Positions 36,240-46,200 of a DNA stretch of 64,000 bases are shown here, piece after piece (the first letter of the stretch is position 1; every line of letters begins with the position of its first letter). The notes under the pieces were generated by a model, which did no database searches, was not told the DNA's origin, and was given only the letters and a program-made list of their open reading frames with translations. Position numbers and translations under genes: made by a program. Source of the DNA: Thermomonospora echinospora (GTDB taxonomy: Bacteria > Actinomycetota > Actinomycetes > Streptosporangiales > Streptosporangiaceae); contig NZ_FNVO01000007.1 of the NCBI RefSeq assembly GCF_900108175.1, positions 161,866 through 225,865 on the forward strand, given 5' to 3'.

Positions 36240-36462
36240 GCTGAGCGGCCGACAGGGACGGAACGGCCAGCAGGGACGGACGGAGCAGCCGGGCAGGTGG
36301 GCGGGGCGGTCAGCGGGCCGACGGGGCGGTCGGCGAGCGGAGCGGCCAGCGAGCGGGCAGGCGGAGTGGTCGGCGGACGAGCGGCTGGCGAGCGGAGCGG
36401 CCAGCGGGTGGACGGGGCGACCGGCTGGCGGGCGAAGCGGTCGGCGGAGGCGAGCGAAGCGG

Positions 36463-36471
<9 letters not shown>
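36240..36471. repeat. Degenerate tandem repeats reaching into the rny stop codon
   Basis: A 230-bp G-rich tract made of short variants of (GGCGAGCGGAGCGGCCAGCG). That 20-mer occurs exactly at 36332-36351 and 36387-36406, and GCGGTCAGCGGGC at 36306-36318 and again at 36459-36471, where it contains the rny stop and last codons. No gene in this stretch. Confidence 0.8.
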
Positions 36472-38043
<1,572 letters not shown>

Positions 38044-38160
38044 GGCGCAGACCCTTCTCGGGGGGTGCCGGGGGTCACCCCCCGGGCCGGGCTCGTCTCG
38101 GTGCGGGTCCCACCGGCAGGGCGGGGACCTGCGATGCGAGGACCTACCCGCGCCCGTGGA

Positions 38161-38373
38161 TCACCGGACGCCCGCGTCAAGCGCCGAACACGGACCGTCA
38201 CCTGGGCCGGGCGGCCAGGCCCGCGGTCCGTCCAGCGGAACCCGAAGGTCCGCGGTGTCTCCCTCGATACCTCTCAGCTGCTCGAACGTGCTGGGTCGTA
38301 TGGCAATCCGCAGTGCGCGGAGTAACTCCTCACTGCCGTAACGGTAAGCGGCCGACAGGTAATGAGCAAGCAA
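38161..38373 (-). CDS. Possible small protein, unidentified
   Basis: 70 codons from a TTG start. The first half (AHYLSAAYRYGSEELLRALR) looks like a real amphipathic helical protein, but third-position GC is lower than in neighbours and no ATG/GTG or good Shine-Dalgarno is present. It lies in the 573-bp gap between rny and recX, which otherwise contains only a CCGGGGG/CCCCCGG-type dyad just upstream of rny. It could be a decaying gene. Confidence 0.3.
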   Translation of the reverse strand: MLAHYLSAAYRYGSEELLRALRIAIRPSTFEQLRGIEGDTADLRVPLDGPRAWPPGPGDGPCSALDAGVR

Positions 38374-38616
38374 ACCCAGGGCATTCCGGACTAACCGTAC
38401 GTTGCCGTGAGGACTTCCTTACCGCTCTCCTGACACCGAATCACGACTTCATCGGCCTTCTCTCCGCCCGTCTCCGGGCGGTCTCCCCGCCGTCAAGCTC
38501 CGTCCGGCTCGGGCGTGTCGGCCCCGGCCGGCGCGGGGATCGGGGCGAACGGGGAAGCACCTCCGGCGGCCGGCCGGCGGGACGGTGCGTCCCGGACGAC
38601 CGGGCGAAGCCACAGG

Positions 38617-40593
38617 TCAGTCGTCCAGCTCCGGCGGCTCGAACGCCTCCGTCTCGGCGCCGTCCTCCTCCAGGGCCTCTTTGACGACGCGGTAGGCCAG
38701 GCCGGGCGGGTAGCCCTTACGGGCGAGCATCCCGACCAGGCGGCGCATGCGCTTGGCCGGGTCCAGCCGCCGCGTCGATGGCAGCTTGCGGCCGACCAGT
38801 TCCCGCGCGGTGCGTTCCTCCTGCTCGGAGTCGAGGGACTCCACCGCCTCGTGGACCGTCTCGTCCGCCACGCCGCGCCGGCGCAGCTCACTCGCCAGCG
38901 CCCGCCTGGCCAGACCACGGCCGGCATGCCGGGACTGCACCCAGGCGCGGGCGAACGCCTCGTCGTCGATGAGCCCCACATCGGTGAACCGGCCCAGCAC
39001 CCGTTCGGCCACCTCGTCCGGAACGCCCTTACGCCGAAGCGCGTCGGCGAGCTGGGCCCGCGTCCGCGGCGAGGCCGTCAGCAACCGCAGACAGATCTCC
39101 CGCGCCACCGCCTCAGCCCCACCCGAGGCCCCGTCCCCCATCCCAGAAGACCACTCGTCTGCCTCCGCCGACGACCGACCCCGTCGCGCAGCCCGAGCAC
39201 CCCCCACCCCGGACGGCCGCTCGCCCTCTTCTCCCGGTGGCTGAGCCCGCTCCGCCCCCGAAGCATCCTGCGCACCAGCCGCCGACTCACTCCCCTCCAG
39301 CGGCGACCAGGCCAGCCGTGTGCCCGAGGCAACCCGCGCCCCGGGCGGCTGTCCGTCCGCTCCCGCCGAAGACCGATCCTGTCGCGCAGCCGGGACGCTC
39401 CCTGCAGAAGACTGCTGCTGACCCACTTCTACCGGCGCCTCGGCCTGCCACGCGGCCTGAGCATCCCACGTCTCGGACGTCTGCTCCCCCACCCCTGCGG
39501 ACGGCTGGGCTTGCCACACGCCCGAGGTGCCTTCGGTAGCAGACGACCGCTCGTCCGTCCCGGTGGACGGCCAAGTCCGCTGCGCAGCCTGGACGTCCGA
39601 TACATCGGCCGGCTGCCGACCTGCATCTGCGGGGGGACCAGCCGACCACGCGGCTTGGGCGTCCCATGCCCTAGTGGAATGCTCGCCCGCTCCTGCGGCC
39701 GGCCAAGCCCGCCGAGTGCCCGGAGTCCCCTCCGAACCGGACGACTGCCCGCTTGTTTCTGCGGGCGGGCCGCCCAGCCAGGCGGCCTGAGCATCCCACT
39801 CGTTGGACTGCTGCTCCCCTGCCCCTGCGGATGGCCGGGTCTGCTGAGTTTCCCTCGCCTCGGACGGCTGCTCGACTGCGCCTGCGGGCGGGGCGACTTC
39901 CCAGGCGGCCCGGGCGTCCCACACGCCAGTGGGCTGCTTTCCTGTTTCTGTGGACGGCTGGGTCTGGCGGGTGTTCGGAGTGTTCTTCGTGTCGGCTGGT
40001 TGGTCGTCTGCTTGTGCGGGCGGGCCGACTTCCCATGCGGCGTGAGGGTCCCATGCCTCAGCTGGCCGTTCGGCCGTCCCGGTAGGCGACCAGGTTCGCT
40101 GCGCAGGCCGGGGGGTCGACACATCGGCCGGCCGCTCGTCCGCATCTGCGGGTGGGCCTACCAGCCAGGCGGCCCGGGCGTCCCAGGGCTGGGATGGCGG
40201 AGAGCCATCCGGCGCCTGGGGTGGACGGGCTTGTGGGCTGTCCGGCCTGCCCCATGGGTCGGATGGCTGTTCGCCTTCTGGTGCGGGTGGGCCGGGCTGC
40301 CATACGGCCTGGGCGTTCCACGGTGTGGGTGGTGGAGCGCTCTGCCCACCGGAAGGAGGTGTATCCGTGGCGTCCGTCGCCGACGTTGACCGGTCGGTGG
40401 CGGGTGAGGCCGGCGGCTGCGCGGGAGGTGCAGCGGAAGGTGTCCTCGTGGCACGAGGGCGTGGCTTTCCGGGCGTGGCCGAGGGGCGATCCGCCGGGGA
40501 GGCGTCGGCGGGGCCCTGGTGGGCTCCGGTGGGCTTGTCGGGCGGCTCGTGCGGTGAGCCGTCCGGGGGCGGGGCGGGGTGCCGGGTGGTCAT
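38617..40593 (-). CDS. recX: RecX regulatory protein with a 490-residue repetitive N-terminal extension
   Basis: RecX binds RecA filaments and limits recombinase activity. Residues 495-658 are a normal RecX three-helix-repeat domain (LLTASPRTRAQLADALRRKG; FTDVGLIDDEAFARAWVQSR; ASELRRRGVADETVHEAVE; GMLARKGYPPGLAYRVVKEA). Residues 1-494 are unlike ordinary RecX: Pro/Ala/Gln/Ser-rich, apparently disordered, with seven copies of W(D/N)AxAAWxxGPPA at a period near 44 residues (about 92-400). The ATG at 40591-40593 has GGAG 7 nt upstream, and the frame is open throughout, so the extension is probably translated. It follows recA by 140 bp, with hairpins between. Confidence 0.9.
   Translation of the reverse strand: MTTRHPAPPPDGSPHEPPDKPTGAHQGPADASPADRPSATPGKPRPRATRTPSAAPPAQPPASPATDRSTSATDATDTPPSGGQSAPPPTPWNAQAVWQPGPPAPEGEQPSDPWGRPDSPQARPPQAPDGSPPSQPWDARAAWLVGPPADADERPADVSTPRPAQRTWSPTGTAERPAEAWDPHAAWEVGPPAQADDQPADTKNTPNTRQTQPSTETGKQPTGVWDARAAWEVAPPAGAVEQPSEARETQQTRPSAGAGEQQSNEWDAQAAWLGGPPAETSGQSSGSEGTPGTRRAWPAAGAGEHSTRAWDAQAAWSAGPPADAGRQPADVSDVQAAQRTWPSTGTDERSSATEGTSGVWQAQPSAGVGEQTSETWDAQAAWQAEAPVEVGQQQSSAGSVPAARQDRSSAGADGQPPGARVASGTRLAWSPLEGSESAAGAQDASGAERAQPPGEEGERPSGVGGARAARRGRSSAEADEWSSGMGDGASGGAEAVAREICLRLLTASPRTRAQLADALRRKGVPDEVAERVLGRFTDVGLIDDEAFARAWVQSRHAGRGLARRALASELRRRGVADETVHEAVESLDSEQEERTARELVGRKLPSTRRLDPAKRMRRLVGMLARKGYPPGLAYRVVKEALEEDGAETEAFEPPELDD
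39375..40320. repeat. About 130-bp imperfect tandem repeats within recX
   Basis: Seven units coding W(D/N)AxAAW near residues 92, 137, 181, 225, 266, 310 and 376. Spacings are 45, 44, 44, 41, 44 and 66 residues. Units have diverged by substitutions and in-frame indels, and the reading frame is kept. Confidence 0.85.
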
Positions 40594-40608
40594 GGCAGAA
40601 CTCCGTGA

Positions 40609-40671
40609 GCGGCGGCGCCCTTGGGGAAGGGCCGCACACCGGCGAGCCGGTGTGGAGCACGGCGCCGCCGC
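40609..40671 (-). promoter_or_regulatory. Nested hairpin in the recA-recX gap
   Basis: An 11-bp outer stem (GCGGCGGCGCC at 40609-40619 with 40661-40671) encloses a 9-bp CACACCGGC/GCCGGTGTG hairpin (40635-40654). In the recA transcript it lies between the recA stop and the recX Shine-Dalgarno. In E. coli a recA-recX intergenic terminator limits read-through; a similar role is inferred here. Confidence 0.65.
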
Positions 40672-40732
40672 CCCACCAGAGAGATCATCCCTTACACATC
40701 GTCAAAATTCACCCTGATCGAGCGACTCCAGG

Positions 40733-41836
40733 TCAGGAATCGCCCGACTTGGCGGCCTTGGCGCCGGCCTTGCGGCCGGTCGGCGCGGCGGGCGCGGCCG
40801 GGGCCGGGGCCGGGGGCGCCGCGTCGGCCTCCTTGTCCAGGCGCGGGCCGACCCCCAGCTTCTCCTTGATCTTCTTTTCGATCTCGTCGGCGATGTCGGG
40901 GTTGTTCTTCAGGAAGTTGCGGGCGTTCTCCTTGCCCTGGCCGAGCTGGTCGCCCTCGTAGGTGTACCAGGCGCCGGCCTTGCGGACGAAGCCGTGCTCG
41001 ACGCCGAGGTCGATCAGGCCGCCCTCCTTGCTGATGCCCTGGCCGTAGAGCAGGTCGAAGTCGGCCACCTTGAACGGCGGCGACACCTTGTTCTTGACGA
41101 CCTTGACCCGCACCCGGTTGCCGACCGCCTCGGTGCCGTCCTTGAGGGTCTCGATCCGCCGCACGTCGAGGCGGACCGAGGCGTAGAACTTCAGCGCCCG
41201 GCCGCCCGTGGTGGTCTCGGGGGAGCCGAACATCACGCCGATCTTCTCGCGGAGCTGGTTGATGAAGATGGCGGTGGTCTTGGTCTGGTTGATGGCGCCG
41301 GTCATCTTGCGCAGCGCCTGCGACATCAGGCGGGCCTGCAGGCCGACGTGGCTGTCGCCCATCTCGCCCTCGATCTCGGCGCGCGGCACCAGCGCGGCCA
41401 CCGAGTCGATGACGATGATGTCGATGGCGCCCGAGCGCACCAGCATGTCGGCGATCTCCAGGGCCTGCTCGCCGGTGTCGGGCTGGGAGACCAGCAGGGC
41501 GTCGGTGTCGACGCCGAGCTTGGCGGCGTACTCGGGGTCGAGGGCGTGCTCGGCGTCCACGAACGCGGCGATGCCGCCCTGCTTCTGCACGCTGGCGACC
41601 GCGTGCAGGGCGATCGAGGTCTTGCCGCTGCCCTCGGGGCCGTACACCTCGACCACCCGGCCGCGCGGCAGGCCGCCGATGCCGAGCGCGATGTCCAGCG
41701 AGATGGACCCGGTGGGGATCACCTCGATGGGCACCCGGGCCTCGTCGCCCAGCCGCATCACCGAGCCCTTGCCGAACTGCCGCTCGATCTGGGCGAGCGC
41801 GGTCTCGAGAGCCTTGTCCCGGTCGTTTGCTGCCAT
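40733..41836 (-). CDS. recA: Recombinase RecA
   Basis: ATP-dependent strand-exchange protein and LexA co-protease. 367 residues; start [24 protein letters not shown], Walker [10 protein letters not shown] (about 66-74), Walker [14 protein letters not shown]1 [13 protein letters not shown]2 [21 protein letters not shown]. The C-terminus is Ala/Pro/Lys-rich, as in actinobacteria, and there is no intein. A LexA-type box lies 145 bp upstream. Followed by recX. Confidence 0.98.
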   Translation of the reverse strand: MAANDRDKALETALAQIERQFGKGSVMRLGDEARVPIEVIPTGSISLDIALGIGGLPRGRVVEVYGPEGSGKTSIALHAVASVQKQGGIAAFVDAEHALDPEYAAKLGVDTDALLVSQPDTGEQALEIADMLVRSGAIDIIVIDSVAALVPRAEIEGEMGDSHVGLQARLMSQALRKMTGAINQTKTTAIFINQLREKIGVMFGSPETTTGGRALKFYASVRLDVRRIETLKDGTEAVGNRVRVKVVKNKVSPPFKVADFDLLYGQGISKEGGLIDLGVEHGFVRKAGAWYTYEGDQLGQGKENARNFLKNNPDIADEIEKKIKEKLGVGPRLDKEADAAPPAPAPAAPAAPTGRKAGAKAAKSGDS

Positions 41837-41980
41837 GAGATGCCCCTGTCTAATCCCAGGCCGTACGACCGGCCCTGGCGACTTCGCTTTCGGTCGAGAG
41901 CGACGTTACGGCGGCCCACCGACAGTTTTCGAGCCCCTGCCGAGACTGTGGACGAACGTCGTGCACGGAACCCACTCTAC

Positions 41981-41994
41981 CGAACATCCGTTCG
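41981..41994. promoter_or_regulatory. LexA (SOS) box between recA and the ATP-grasp gene
   Basis: CGAACATCCGTTCG is a perfect dyad of the GAAC-N4-GTTC class recognised by actinobacterial and Bacillus LexA. On the minus strand a TAGAGT -10-like element follows at once, so LexA would block recA transcription. It is 90 bp from the divergent ATP-grasp start. Confidence 0.85.
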
Positions 41995-42083
41995 ATCATG
42001 GCCGGGCTCGCCGATTCGCCCGCCAATCACCGTGCGCCACGCCGCGCGGTCGCCGTACGCTGGCCGGGTCGGAGGGGACCACC

Positions 42084-42941
42084 ATGACGCTGACCGTCGT
42101 CTTCTGCGCCGATCCACTCAACCCCCGGCGCGTCGAACCGCACTTCGCGCGAGAGGCCGCGGCCGTCCGGGACCACTACGGCAACGTGGTCCTGATCGAG
42201 CACGACGCGCTGCGGCAGGGCGACGTCCTCACCGCGATCCGGCGCGTCCCCCGCCACCTGGGCCCAGCCTGGTACCGCGGCTGGATGCTGACCGGCGCGG
42301 AGTACACGGCGCTGGCGTCGGCGCTCAAGGAGCGCGGCACCCCCCTGCTGACCCATCCGGAGGACTATCTCAGGGCGCACGAGCTCCCCGGCTGGCACGA
42401 CACGTTCGCGGGGCTGACCCCGATGAGCGTGTGGCGCCCACTGCCGCCCCGCACCGTCCCCGACGACCTGGCCGAGCTGGTACGACCGCTGCCGCCCGGG
42501 CCGGCGGTGGTCAAGGACTACGTGAAGTCGCGCAAGCACGAGTGGGAAGAGGCCTGCTACGTGCCGGACGTCAAGAACGTGGCCCAGTTGCGCAGCATCG
42601 TGGCGAAGATGGTCGCGTTGCAGGAGGACTTCCTGGCCGGGGGCCTGGTGGTGCGCGAGTACGAGTCGTACGACACCGGCGAGGCCCGGGTGTGGTGGGT
42701 GGACGGCGAGCCGGCGCTGATCGGGCCGCACCCGGACGAGCCCGACCTGTATCCGGAACCGGAACTGGACGCGGTCGCCATGGCCGTGCGCGCGCTGGGC
42801 TGCCGGTTCATCACCACCGATCTGGCGCGCCGCACCGACGGCCGGTGGCGGGTGGTGGAGGTCGGCGACGGCCAGGTCAGCGACCTGCCGTCCACCGTGG
42901 ACCCCATGGACCTGTACGCCCACCTGCCCATCCCGGAATAA
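42084..42941 (+). CDS. ATP-grasp domain protein (DUF4343-like), divergent from recA
   Basis: 285-residue protein with an N-terminal substrate-binding-like region and a C-terminal ATP-grasp fold: VVKDYVKSRKHEWEEACYV (lysine-bearing nucleotide loop), VVREYESY, EARVWWVDGEPAL, and RWRVVEVGDGQVSDLP (metal-binding acidic/Asn region). Such proteins ligate an acyl phosphate to an amine or similar, but the substrate is unknown. ATG 42084 follows GGAGGGG. It shares the recA upstream region with the LexA-type box. Confidence 0.8.
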   Translation: MTLTVVFCADPLNPRRVEPHFAREAAAVRDHYGNVVLIEHDALRQGDVLTAIRRVPRHLGPAWYRGWMLTGAEYTALASALKERGTPLLTHPEDYLRAHELPGWHDTFAGLTPMSVWRPLPPRTVPDDLAELVRPLPPGPAVVKDYVKSRKHEWEEACYVPDVKNVAQLRSIVAKMVALQEDFLAGGLVVREYESYDTGEARVWWVDGEPALIGPHPDEPDLYPEPELDAVAMAVRALGCRFITTDLARRTDGRWRVVEVGDGQVSDLPSTVDPMDLYAHLPIPE

Positions 42942-42960
42942 GCGCCGCCGCTCCCGCAGG

Positions 42961-43155
42961 TCAGCGCAGACGCTGGGGGACGTCGAAGGTGGCGCAGACC
43001 GCCTCCCAGACCCGCTTGGCGGATTCCCCGTCGGCCAGGGCCTGGTCGATCGTGCGGCCGTCCAGCTCGGCCAGGACGTAGTCCTTGGCCAAGCTCTCCG
43101 CGTAGGTCTCGCCGAAATGTTGTTTCATCCTGTCCCAGAACACCGAAAGCCGCAC
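42961..43155 (-). CDS. DUF3046 family small protein
   Basis: 64-residue acidic helical protein: VFWDRMKQHFGETYAESLAKD, LAELDGRTIDQALADG, KRVWEAVCATFDVPQRLR. This is the full DUF3046 pattern, an actinobacterial family of unknown function that habitually sits beside recA. GTG start at 43153-43155. Divergent from lhr with an 81-bp gap. Confidence 0.88.
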   Translation of the reverse strand: MRLSVFWDRMKQHFGETYAESLAKDYVLAELDGRTIDQALADGESAKRVWEAVCATFDVPQRLR

Positions 43156-43236
43156 GACGGCCACGTTACCCACCCGCGCGGCCGGGCACCCGGCTCGGCG
43201 GCCGGTTTTGTCCCCGGCGCCGGGCAAGATGGGGGC

Positions 43237-46200
43237 ATGCGCGATGACGTGCTCGAACGTTTCTCCCCCGCGACCCGCGCCTGGTTCACCGGGGCGTTCG
43301 CCGGGCCCACCGACGCGCAGGCCGGGGCCTGGGAGTCGATCGCGGGCGGCGAGCACACGCTGGTGGTCGCGCCGACCGGCTCGGGCAAGACGCTGGCGGC
43401 CTTCCTGTGGTCGCTGGACCGGCTGGCGACGGCCCCCGCGCCGCCCTCGGACCGGGAGCGGCGCTGCCGGGTGCTGTACGTCTCGCCGCTGAAGGCGCTG
43501 GCCGTGGACGTCGAGCGGAACCTGCGGGCCCCGCTGACCGGGATCCGCCAGTCGGCGCGGCGGCTGGGCCTGCCGGAGCCGGACGTGCGGGTGGGCGTGC
43601 GGTCCGGCGACACCCCGGCCGACGAGCGCCGCCGGCTGGTGACCCGGCCGCCGGACATCCTGATCACCACGCCCGAGTCGCTGTTCCTGATGCTGACCTC
43701 CCAGGCGCGGCAGGTCCTGCGCGGGGTCGACACGGTGATCGTGGACGAGGTGCACGCGGTGGCCGGCACCAAGCGCGGCGCCCATCTGGCGCTGTCCCTG
43801 GAACGGCTGGACGCCCTGCTGGAGCGACCCGCGCAGCGCATCGGTCTGTCGGCGACCGTGCGCCCGGTCGAGGAGGTGGCCGCGTTCCTGGGCGGCGGGA
43901 CCCGGCCGGCCCAGGTGGTGCAGCCTCCCCGGGACAAACGTTTCGACCTGCGGATCGTCGTCCCGGTCGAGGACATGGGCGAGCCGGGCCTGCCGCAGGA
44001 CGGCCGGGCGGAGCCGGGCGCCGGGGTGACCCCGCGCAGGTCCCTGTGGCCGCACGTCGAGGAGCGGGTGCTGGACCTGATCGAGGCCCACCGTTCGACG
44101 ATCGTGTTCGCCAACTCGCGGCGGCAGGCCGAGCGGCTGTGCGGGCGGCTGAACGAGCTCGCCTACGAGCGCGAGTACGGCCCCGTCCTCCCGGACGGCG
44201 CCGTCCCCGCGGAGCTGATGGCGCAGGCGGGGATCGCCAGGGGCGCGCCCCAGGAGGTGGCGCGCGCCCACCACGGGTCGGTGTCCAAGGAGGAGCGGGC
44301 CGGCATCGAGGAGGCCCTCAAGCAGGGGCGGCTTCCGGCGGTCGTGGCCACCTCCAGCCTTGAGCTGGGCATCGACATGGGGGCGGTGGACCTGGTCGTC
44401 CAGGTGGGGTCGCCGCCGTCGGTGGCGGGCGGCCTGCAGCGGGTGGGCCGGGCCGGTCACCAGGTCGGCGCGGTCTCCAAGGGCGTCATCTTCCCCAAGT
44501 ACCGCGGTGATCTGGTGCAGACGGCGGTGGTGGCCGAGCGCATGGGCGGCGGCGACATCGAGGAGCTGCACTACCCCCGCAACCCGCTGGACGTGCTCGC
44601 CCAGCAGATCGTGGCGATGGTGGCGATGGACGAGTGGCCGGTGGACGAGCTGGAGGCCACGGTCCGTCGCGCCGCCCCGTTCGCCACGCTGCCGCGGTCG
44701 GCGCTGGAGGCGACGCTGGACATGCTGGCCGGCCGCTACCCGAGCGAGGAGTTCGGCGAGCTGCGGCCACGGCTGGTGTGGGACCGGGTGACCGGGACGC
44801 TGCGCGGCCGTCCGGGGGCGCAGCGGCTGGCGGTGACCAGCGGCGGCACCATCCCCGACCGCGGCCTGTTCGGGGTCTTCCTCGTGGGCGAGCGCACCTC
44901 CCGGGTTGGCGAGCTGGACGAGGAGATGGTGTACGAGTCGCGGGTCGGCGACGTGTTCGTGCTGGGCGCCAGCTCGTGGCGGATCGAGGACATCACCCCC
45001 GACCGGGTACTGGTGTCCCCCGCTCCGGGGCAGCCGGGCAAGCTGCCGTTCTGGCATGGCGACAGCCCGGGGCGCCCGGCCGAGCTGGGACGGGCGCTGG
45101 GGGCCTTCACCCGCGAGTTGTCGCGGCTGCCGCGTGAGCGGGCCGCCGAACGGGCCCGCGCGGCGGGCCTGGACGAGTGGGCGGCCGGCAACCTGGTCGC
45201 CTACCTGGACGAGCAGCGGGAGGCCACCGGCCACGTCCCCGACGACCGCACGCTGGTGGTGGAGCGTTTCCGCGACGAGCTGGGCGACTGGCGGCTGGTG
45301 GTGCACTCGCCGTTCGGCGCCCGGGTGCACGCGCCGTGGGCGCTGGCGATCGCGGCCAGGCTGCGCGAGCGGTACGGGGTGGACGCGCAGGCGATGCACG
45401 CCGACGACGGCATCGTGCTCCGCATCCCCGACTCCGACGAGCCGCCCCGGCTGGACCTGGCGGTGTTCGACCCCGACGACATCGAGCGGATCGTGGTCGA
45501 CGAGCTGGGGTCGTCGGCGCTGTTCGCGGCCCGTTTCCGGGAGTGCGCGGCGCGTTCGCTGCTGCTGCCGCGCCGCCGCCCGGATCGCCGCATGCCGCTG
45601 TGGCAGCAGCGGCAGCGGGCGGCGCAGCTGCTGTCGGTGGCGAGCAAGTACGCCTCGTTCCCGATCGTGCTGGAGACGATGCGCGAGTGCCTGCAGGACG
45701 TGTTCGACGTGCCAGGGCTGGTCGGGCTGATGCGGGACCTGGCCGGGCGCAAGACCCGCATGGTGGAGGTGGAGACCCCCGAGCCGTCCCCGTACGCGCG
45801 CTCGCTGCTGTTCCACTACGTGGGCGCGTTCATGTACGAGGGGGACGCGCCGCTGGCCGAGCGCCGGGCGCAGGCGCTGGCGCTCGACTCCGCGCTGCTG
45901 GCCGAGCTGCTCGGCCAGGCCGACCTGCGGGAGCTGCTCGATCCGGAGGTCGTCGCCGAGACCGAGCGCGAGCTGCAGCGGCTGGCCGCCGACCGCCGCG
46001 CCCGGGACGCCGAGGGCGTCGCCGACCTGCTGCGCGCCTTGGGCCCGTTGTCCACCGAGGAGGTCGCCGCCCGCATCGTCCCGCCGCCCGCCGAGGCCCC
46101 GGCAGGTGCGGGCGACCGCGTGGTGCTCCGCGAGCACCCGTCCCCGGCCGCCGTCGAGGCGGACGAGACGCCGGACGGCGACCGGGACGGCCGGCACCCG

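Noticed and set aside
38515-40389. 624-codon open plus-strand frame antisense to the recX repeats
   Set aside because: It mirrors the repeat region and is Arg/Pro/Gly-rich with no domain. The minus frame continues into a real RecX domain and has a ribosome site. Open antisense frames are normal at this GC content.
40733-41836. Possible intein in recA
   Set aside because: The 367-residue RecA is continuous through Walker A, L1 and L2, with no insertion.
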